In this document: piece by piece, positions 8,212 through 11,772 of the stretch
How positions within the stretch are numbered: the first letter of the stretch is position 1
Layout of the letters: each line of letters begins with the position of its first letter
Assembly (NCBI GenBank): GCA_947469815.1
Contig: CANIRI010000035.1
Location: 1 to 11,772, forward strand
Source of the DNA: Comamonadaceae bacterium
GTDB taxonomy: Bacteria; Pseudomonadota; Gammaproteobacteria; Burkholderiales; Burkholderiaceae_C
Reading direction: 5' to 3'
Length of the DNA: 11,772 nucleotides
Notes under the pieces: generated by a model
Seen by the model: only the letters and a program-made list of their open reading frames with translations
Databases searched by the model: none
What the model was told of the DNA's origin: nothing
Made by a program: the position numbers and the translations under genes

Positions 8212-8233
8212 AGGCCAGTATAGGGAATGGCCT
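8212..8233. promoter_or_regulatory. Candidate operator dyad overlapping the -10 box
   Basis: AGGCCA (8212-8217) and TGGCCT (8228-8233) form a perfect 6-bp inverted repeat spaced by 10 bases, which brackets the -10 hexamer and part of the promoter spacer. A protein bound here would compete with RNA polymerase. No cognate regulator is identified; this is inference from symmetry and position. Confidence 0.35.
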
Positions 8234-8245
8234 TGCTGCAAACAA
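8217..8245 (-). promoter_or_regulatory. Sigma-70-type promoter of the ABC transporter operon
   Basis: On the minus strand the -35 TTGTTT (8245-8240) and -10 TATACT (8222-8217) are separated by 17 bases. The expected transcription start near 8210 leaves a leader of about 58 bases before the ATG at 8152. It lies in the only sizeable gap upstream of the transporter genes, which supports the call. Confidence 0.6.
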
Positions 8246-8310
8246 TCACTGGGATCTAGGGTTTTCCCTAGCTTCCGCCTGTCCTTACGGACTCCTGACT
8301 ACGTTTGCAG
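8236..8310 (-). repeat. Nested inverted repeats between the DUF442 gene and the transporter promoter
   Basis: An 8-bp inverted repeat (8236-8243 with 8303-8310) encloses two smaller hairpins: CTAGGG-4-CCCTAG (8256-8271) and GTCC-4-GGAC (8281-8292). The right outer arm overlaps the last codons of the DUF442 gene and the left arm overlaps the -35 of the transporter promoter. No T tract follows on either strand, so it does not look like an intrinsic terminator. It may be a folded 3' end of the upstream transcript. Confidence 0.4.
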
Positions 8311-8640
8311 GCCCATGGCCCACAAGTTGTTGGAACGTGCGCCGCTGCGGCAAAAAGCCAAAACCGGTGTTGCGGCTTGCGCAACTGCGGCGGCCATCGC
8401 GTCCACTTGCGCCTGCGTGACCTGGCCACTGATCACCGGGATGTAGTGGTAGTCCATACCCGCCGCGCGCGCCGCCGCTTCAATGGCACTGGATAGGGGT
8501 TGGTCCGGACCGCCTTCGCCATCGGGCCGGTTATTGATGACAGTGCGTATGCCGTGGGTGGCCAGCGCGGCCATGTCCTCGGGTTGCAGTTGACCGGCAG
8601 TGCAGAAGTCCGGCGTGTGTTGGTTCACAGAAATAGGCAT
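8299..8640 (-). CDS. DUF442 / rhodanese-like (TIGR01244-type) protein
   Basis: Small cytoplasmic protein of 113 residues in the family that resembles the phosphatase-like domain of beta-lactamase-hydrolase-like proteins (DUF442; 'TIGR01244 family sulfur transferase'). It begins PISVNQHTPDFCTAGQLQPEDMAALATHGIRTVINNRPDGE, the typical N-terminal pattern with D40 in the conserved loop, and carries the active-site loop CRSGARS, with Cys97 and Arg102. The C-x4-R spacing matches rhodaneses rather than the C-x5-R of tyrosine phosphatases. The exact substrate is unknown for the family, though a sulfur-transfer or persulfide role has been proposed. It starts 12 bases after the aminotransferase stop and is probably co-transcribed with it. 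Confidence 0.82.
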   Translation of the reverse strand: MPISVNQHTPDFCTAGQLQPEDMAALATHGIRTVINNRPDGEGGPDQPLSSAIEAAARAAGMDYHYIPVISGQVTQAQVDAMAAAVAQAATPVLAFCRSGARSNNLWAMGLQT

Positions 8641-8652
8641 GTCGTGCTTTCT

Positions 8653-9834
8653 TTAAGAGGTCAGGTGGTTTGGGAGCTCGAGTTTTTGGAGCCTTTGCAG
8701 CGCACGGTGCAGCGTACCTTCTTCTTTGGCAAAGCAAAAGCGCACGATGCCCTGGTCGAAACCATCCACATAAAAAGCGGACAGGGGAATCGCGGTCACG
8801 CCGACTTCGATGGTGAGCCAGCGGCAAAATTCGGCTTCGCTCAATTGGCTCACAGCACCGATTTGCACGCATTGGAAAAAGCTGCCTTCGCTGGGCAGCA
8901 AGGTGAAGCCGGTTTGCGCCAGGCCGGCGCGGAAAAGATCGCGTTTGCGTTGGTAGAAGGCGGGGAGTCCGAGGTAACGGTCGGGCTCTTGCATGTAGGC
9001 CGCCAAGCCGTATTGCATGGGCGTGTTGACGGTGAATACATTGAACTGGTGGACTTTGCGGAACTCGCGCATCAGGTTAGCTGGCGCTGCCACGTAGCCG
9101 ATTTTCCAGCCGGTGACGTGGTAGGTTTTGCCAAAGCTCGACACGATGAATGCGCGCTCTGCGAGGCCCGGGTAACCGGCAGCGCTGCAATGCCGGTGGC
9201 CATCAAACACCATGTGTTCATAGACCTCGTCGCTGATCAGGTACACGTTGGTGGGTGCCAGCAGGGCTTGCAGGGCCAGCATGTCGGCGTCGCTCCACAC
9301 GGTGCCGCTGGGGTTGTGCGGGCTGTTGATCAGCATCGCCCGGGTGCGCGGACTCAGGGCGGCTGCGATGCGGGAAAAATCGGGCCGGAAGGTGCCGGGC
9401 GTCAGCGGCACCCGCACCACTGTGCCGCCAGCGAGTTCGATGCCCGGCACATAGGAGTCGTAGCAGGGCTCCAGAATAATGACTTCATCGCCTGGATGGA
9501 CCAAGGCCAAGAGCGCGGACAGGATGGCTTGGGTGGCACCGGCGGTGATGGTGATCTCGTTGACCGGGTCGTAGTCGCGTCCGTACAAGGCGGCTACCTT
9601 GCGCGCAACCGCTTCACGCAAAGGGGCGATGCCGCTCATGGGCGGGTATTGGTTGTGGCCCGCTTGCATCGCGCTGCTGACGGCGTCTATCAATGCAGGA
9701 TCACATGGGAAATCCGGAAATCCTTGTCCCAGATTCACGGCCTGGTGTTCGGCTGCCAGGGCCGACATCACAGTGAATATCGTGGTGCCCACCTTGGGCA
9801 AACGGCTTTTCAGGGGCTCAGATATCGTCGTCAC
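8653..9834 (-). CDS. ybdL: PLP-dependent aminotransferase, YbdL-like methionine aminotransferase
   Basis: Fold-type I, class I/II aminotransferase of 393 residues. It follows E. coli YbdL closely: KVGTTIFTVMSALA near the N terminus, NLGQGFPDF (34-42), TAGATQA (97-103), NSPHNPSG (170-177), SDEVYEH (201-207) and the PLP lysine K236 in SSFGKTYH, then FCFAKEE near the C terminus with the carboxylate-binding Arg. YbdL transaminates methionine and some aromatic amino acids; methionine/2-oxo-4-methylthiobutanoate exchange is the likely reaction. I place the start at GTG 9834: GGGAGGG lies seven bases upstream (9842-9848) and the YbdL-like N terminus fits. The open frame extends to 9870 but is then only shadow of cysB. 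The gene overlaps the end of cysB by 17 bases, indicating coupled translation. Confidence 0.9.
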   Translation of the reverse strand: MTTISEPLKSRLPKVGTTIFTVMSALAAEHQAVNLGQGFPDFPCDPALIDAVSSAMQAGHNQYPPMSGIAPLREAVARKVAALYGRDYDPVNEITITAGATQAILSALLALVHPGDEVIILEPCYDSYVPGIELAGGTVVRVPLTPGTFRPDFSRIAAALSPRTRAMLINSPHNPSGTVWSDADMLALQALLAPTNVYLISDEVYEHMVFDGHRHCSAAGYPGLAERAFIVSSFGKTYHVTGWKIGYVAAPANLMREFRKVHQFNVFTVNTPMQYGLAAYMQEPDRYLGLPAFYQRKRDLFRAGLAQTGFTLLPSEGSFFQCVQIGAVSQLSEAEFCRWLTIEVGVTAIPLSAFYVDGFDQGIVRFCFAKEEGTLHRALQRLQKLELPNHLTS

Positions 9835-10771
9835 GCAAGTACCCTCCCATGGCGCGTTCCACCGCAGCACGCGTCAGCTTGGGGCTGAGCAACTCGGCAA
9901 AGGTGTACACAAAATTGCGCAAATAGGCGCTGCGCTTGAACGCCACCCGGGCGACGTTGCTGCCGAACAGGTACCCGGCCGGGCGCACCACCAAGCCGCT
10001 CGCGGGGCCTTCGCTGACGATGTCACGCACCGCCATTTCCGCTGCAATACCGATGCCCAACCCCAGCTTGGTGTAGGTCTTGATCACGTCTGAATCAATG
10101 GCCTCTAGCGCGATGCGCGGCGACAATTTCGCGGCCGCAAATGCCGCGTCGATTTTGGTGCGGCCGGTGAAAGAGGGGTGGTAGGTGATCAGCGGCTCGC
10201 GCGCCACGTCCTCCAAAGTGATCAGCTCCTTCTTGACCAGCGGGTGGTCTTGCGGCAGTACCAGCGTGTGTTGCCAGACATAGCAGGGCAGGGTGACCAG
10301 TTCATCAAAGTCGGCCAGCGACTCGGTGGCGATGCCGATCTCGGCGACTTCGTCAATCAGCATGCGCGCCACTTGCGCCGGAGCCGCTTGGTGCAGGCTG
10401 ACATTGACTTTGGGAAACTGCTGGCGCAACCCGGCCACGAATTCGGGCAGCACGTAGCGGGCCTGGGTGTGGGTGGTGGCGATGGACAGCGTGCCGCTGT
10501 CCTGCTGGCTGAATTGTTCTCCAATCCGCCGCAGGTTACCGACTTCGCGCAGGATCACGTCGATGCTTTTGAGCACGTGTTGGCCAGGTTCGGTGACCCG
10601 CTTGAGTCGCTTTCCGTGTCTTGAAAAGATCTCGATCCCCAGTTCGCCCTCGAGCTCCAAGATGGCTTTAGAAACACCGGGCTGCGAGGTGTTGAGCGCC
10701 TTAGCCGCTTCGGTCAGGTTCAAATTGCGCCGAACGGCTTCCTGCACAAACCGGAATTGATGGAGATTCAT
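9818..10771 (-). CDS. cysB: LysR-family transcriptional regulator CysB
   Basis: Cytoplasmic DNA-binding regulator of cysteine biosynthesis and sulfur assimilation, 317 residues (E. coli CysB has 324). The N-terminal winged helix-turn-helix is at about residues 1-60 (NLTEAAKALNTSQPGVSKAILELEGELG, IFSRHGKRL). The effector domain has the CysB hallmark TTHTQARY with T100, T102 and Q103 at the same numbers as the E. coli residues that bind O-acetylserine/sulfate, then LVTLPCYVW, FTGRTKID and DSDVIKTYTKLGLGIG. The start MNLHQFRFVQEAV is the conserved family N terminus, but I see no Shine-Dalgarno in front of it. It lies 46 bases after cbiX in the same direction and overlaps the aminotransferase gene downstream. 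Cbl is an alternative name within the same family. Confidence 0.93.
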   Translation of the reverse strand: MNLHQFRFVQEAVRRNLNLTEAAKALNTSQPGVSKAILELEGELGIEIFSRHGKRLKRVTEPGQHVLKSIDVILREVGNLRRIGEQFSQQDSGTLSIATTHTQARYVLPEFVAGLRQQFPKVNVSLHQAAPAQVARMLIDEVAEIGIATESLADFDELVTLPCYVWQHTLVLPQDHPLVKKELITLEDVAREPLITYHPSFTGRTKIDAAFAAAKLSPRIALEAIDSDVIKTYTKLGLGIGIAAEMAVRDIVSEGPASGLVVRPAGYLFGSNVARVAFKRSAYLRNFVYTFAELLSPKLTRAAVERAMGGYLRDDDI

Positions 10772-10824
10772 AACTAATCAAGCTAAAGAATCTAAATATT
10801 ATGCAATATCCATCAATCTACAGG
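10772..10824 (-). promoter_or_regulatory. AT-rich cysB upstream region, possible -10 TAATAT and LysR-type dyad
   Basis: The gap between cbiX and cysB is far richer in A and T than its surroundings. On the minus strand a -10-like TAATAT occupies 10801-10796; no good -35 lies 16-18 bases upstream. The short inverted repeat ATATT-4-AATAT (10796-10809) overlaps it and could be a CysB autoregulatory site, as LysR regulators commonly control themselves. Weak evidence. Confidence 0.3.
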
Positions 10825-11219
10825 CCTTTCAAGGCAACAGCGGCGAGCATGTTCACAACCTCGGGTTCTTCGCCCACGGCGGGCATGAGTTGGAAAACCA
10901 GACCGGGGTAACGGGTTCGCAACTGGGCAAGCAACTGCGGCAAGTCTTCCCTTGCGTGTCTACCGACGCCCAGAAACATGGGAACCACCGTGATGTGTGC
11001 TATGCCCTCGGCCGCCAATTCGGAGGTCACCTGGGGCAGGTCCGGCTGACTCAGTTCCAGGTAGGCGCATGCAACCCGCGTGCCGGGCGACTGGGCGGAA
11101 ATAGCCTGGGCTACGGCCTGTATCGGCCGGTGCCACAGCGGATCGCGCGACCCGTGCGCAAACAAGACCAATGCCTTTGTAGGTGCACCGTTGGCGCCGT
11201 GGTTCGTGGGGGTCGGCAT
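10818..11219 (-). CDS. cbiX: CbiX/SirB-type sirohydrochlorin chelatase (short form)
   Basis: Single-domain chelatase of 133 residues, the size of short CbiX proteins; it inserts Co or Fe into sirohydrochlorin, giving cobalamin precursor or siroheme. It begins with a 15-residue Ala/Pro/Asn tail, then ALVLFAHGSRDPLW with metal-binding His22, AYLELSQPDL with Glu55, and VVPMFLGVGRHAREDLP with second metal-binding His88. The start ATG 11219 overlaps the lptG stop by one base (TGATG) and has AAGG five bases upstream; the open frame continues to 11486 but that part is an lptG shadow. Standing next to cysB, it more likely supplies siroheme for sulfite reductase than cobalt for B12, but this is inference. 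Confidence 0.88.
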   Translation of the reverse strand: MPTPTNHGANGAPTKALVLFAHGSRDPLWHRPIQAVAQAISAQSPGTRVACAYLELSQPDLPQVTSELAAEGIAHITVVPMFLGVGRHAREDLPQLLAQLRTRYPGLVFQLMPAVGEEPEVVNMLAAVALKGL

Positions 11220-11772
11220 CAGCGCCTTAAAACCAGCCAGGTAAAGGCCGAAAGCGAGATCACGCTGTAAATCAAGCCCGGCAGCGCAGCCGCCAGCCAC
11301 GGCTGCCAACCTTGCAGCATGGCCATGTCGCTGAGCACATTGTTCAGCAGCAAAAAGCTGATGCCGGCCATCACCCCGCCAAAGACATAACCGGCGATAC
11401 CGCCGCTGCGGAAATGCAAATACGCGAAAGGCAGCGCCAGCACCACCATCACCAGGCAACTCAGCGGGTAGAAAACCTTTCGCCAAAACTGCAATTCATA
11501 CTTTTGGGCGGACTGCCCGTTGTCCGCCAGGTGCCGGGTGTACTGGAACAGGTCCACGGTGCCCATGTTCTCTGGACGCAAAATGGCGGCAGAAACCATG
11601 TCCGCGCTGATGCTGTTGGGCCATCGCATGGTTTGCGCTTGGGAGTGGTTGATCGTCGGCGCATCGGATTTTTTACTGTCCTCAAAGGTTATCAGCTTGG
11701 CATCGTGGAGGGTCCATGACGCGTCGCTATTCGCACTGGCCCAGCGCCCGGTCATCAAGGACACGAAATGGC
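11219..11772 (-). CDS. lptG: LPS export ABC transporter permease LptG, C-terminal part (start outside window)
   Basis: Inner-membrane subunit of the LptB2FG complex that extracts lipopolysaccharide and passes it to the periplasmic bridge. Only the last 184 or so residues are present; the frame runs off the right edge. It shows the end of the periplasmic beta-jellyroll domain (WTLHDAKLITFED), then LQFWRKVFYPLSCLVMVVLALPFAYLHF and two more hydrophobic helices (YVFGGVMAGISFLLLNNVLSDMA; LAAALPGLIYSVISLSAFTWL), ending VLRR. The order and the FRSGGIAGYVFGGVMAG segment match LptG/YjgQ rather than LptF. Its stop is fused to the cbiX start. Confidence 0.9.
   Translation of the reverse strand, partial: HFVSLMTGRWASANSDASWTLHDAKLITFEDSKKSDAPTINHSQAQTMRWPNSISADMVSAAILRPENMGTVDLFQYTRHLADNGQSAQKYELQFWRKVFYPLSCLVMVVLALPFAYLHFRSGGIAGYVFGGVMAGISFLLLNNVLSDMAMLQGWQPWLAAALPGLIYSVISLSAFTWLVLRR

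Noticed and set aside
7247..8446. 399-codon open frame on the plus strand opposite the binding-protein gene
   Set aside because: Antisense to a well-supported gene; no domain, no plausible start site, crosses the promoter gap of the transporter.
8500..9888. 462-codon open frame on the plus strand opposite the aminotransferase gene
   Set aside because: It is antisense to a clearly conserved YbdL-like gene, rich in His, Gln and Gly without any recognisable domain, and typical of shadow frames in GC-rich DNA.
11220..11486. Upstream extension of the cbiX frame
   Set aside because: The extra residues are a frame-shifted reading of lptG with no CbiX similarity; the ATG at 11219 with AAGG upstream fits the family length.
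1..11772. CRISPR arrays, tRNA or rRNA genes, insertion sequences, phage genes
   Set aside because: No regularly spaced repeats, no cloverleaf or rRNA-like sequence, and no transposase or phage reading frame was recognised; the hrpA palindrome is the only mobile-like item.

Overview
The window looks like a chromosomal segment of a Burkholderiales bacterium, most likely Comamonadaceae (Rhodoferax/Polaromonas-like). This is inferred from the moderately high GC content, the beta-proteobacterial flavour of HrpA, CysB and LptG, and a branched-chain-amino-acid-type ABC operon in the order binding protein-LivH-LivM-LivG-LivF. No genome or database comparison was possible.

Layout: positions 2-3019 (+) hold the C-terminal part of the RNA helicase gene hrpA, entering the window inside helicase motif VI. 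Everything else is on the minus strand and converges on hrpA. Read in the direction of transcription (right to left) it contains: the end of lptG (lipopolysaccharide export permease, cut by the window edge), cbiX (sirohydrochlorin chelatase), cysB (LysR regulator of sulfur assimilation), a YbdL-like methionine aminotransferase, a small DUF442/rhodanese-like protein, and then a five-gene ABC importer (periplasmic binding protein, livH, livM, livG, livF). Genes are packed tightly, with TGATG or GTGA stop/start overlaps and Shine-Dalgarno sites inside the preceding genes. No stretch longer than about 150 bases lacks a gene.

Two gaps carry visible regulation. The 146-base gap before the binding-protein gene has a good sigma-70-type promoter (TTGTTT-N17-TATACT), a dyad overlapping the -10, and several inverted repeats. 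The 139-base gap between the binding-protein gene and livH holds three hairpins in a row, the last followed by seven T on the transcribed strand. This reads as an intrinsic terminator or attenuator that would keep the binding protein more abundant than the membrane complex.

Functionally, cbiX (siroheme for sulfite reductase), cysB, the methionine aminotransferase and the rhodanese-like protein share a sulfur theme. The ABC importer follows but has its own promoter, and its substrate cannot be read from sequence.

The most unusual item is a 60-base near-perfect palindrome inserted in frame inside hrpA (579-638). It adds about 20 residues to a linker of the helicase and looks like a REP/BIME-type mobile palindrome domesticated into coding sequence. 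I do not see a clearly new multi-gene system.
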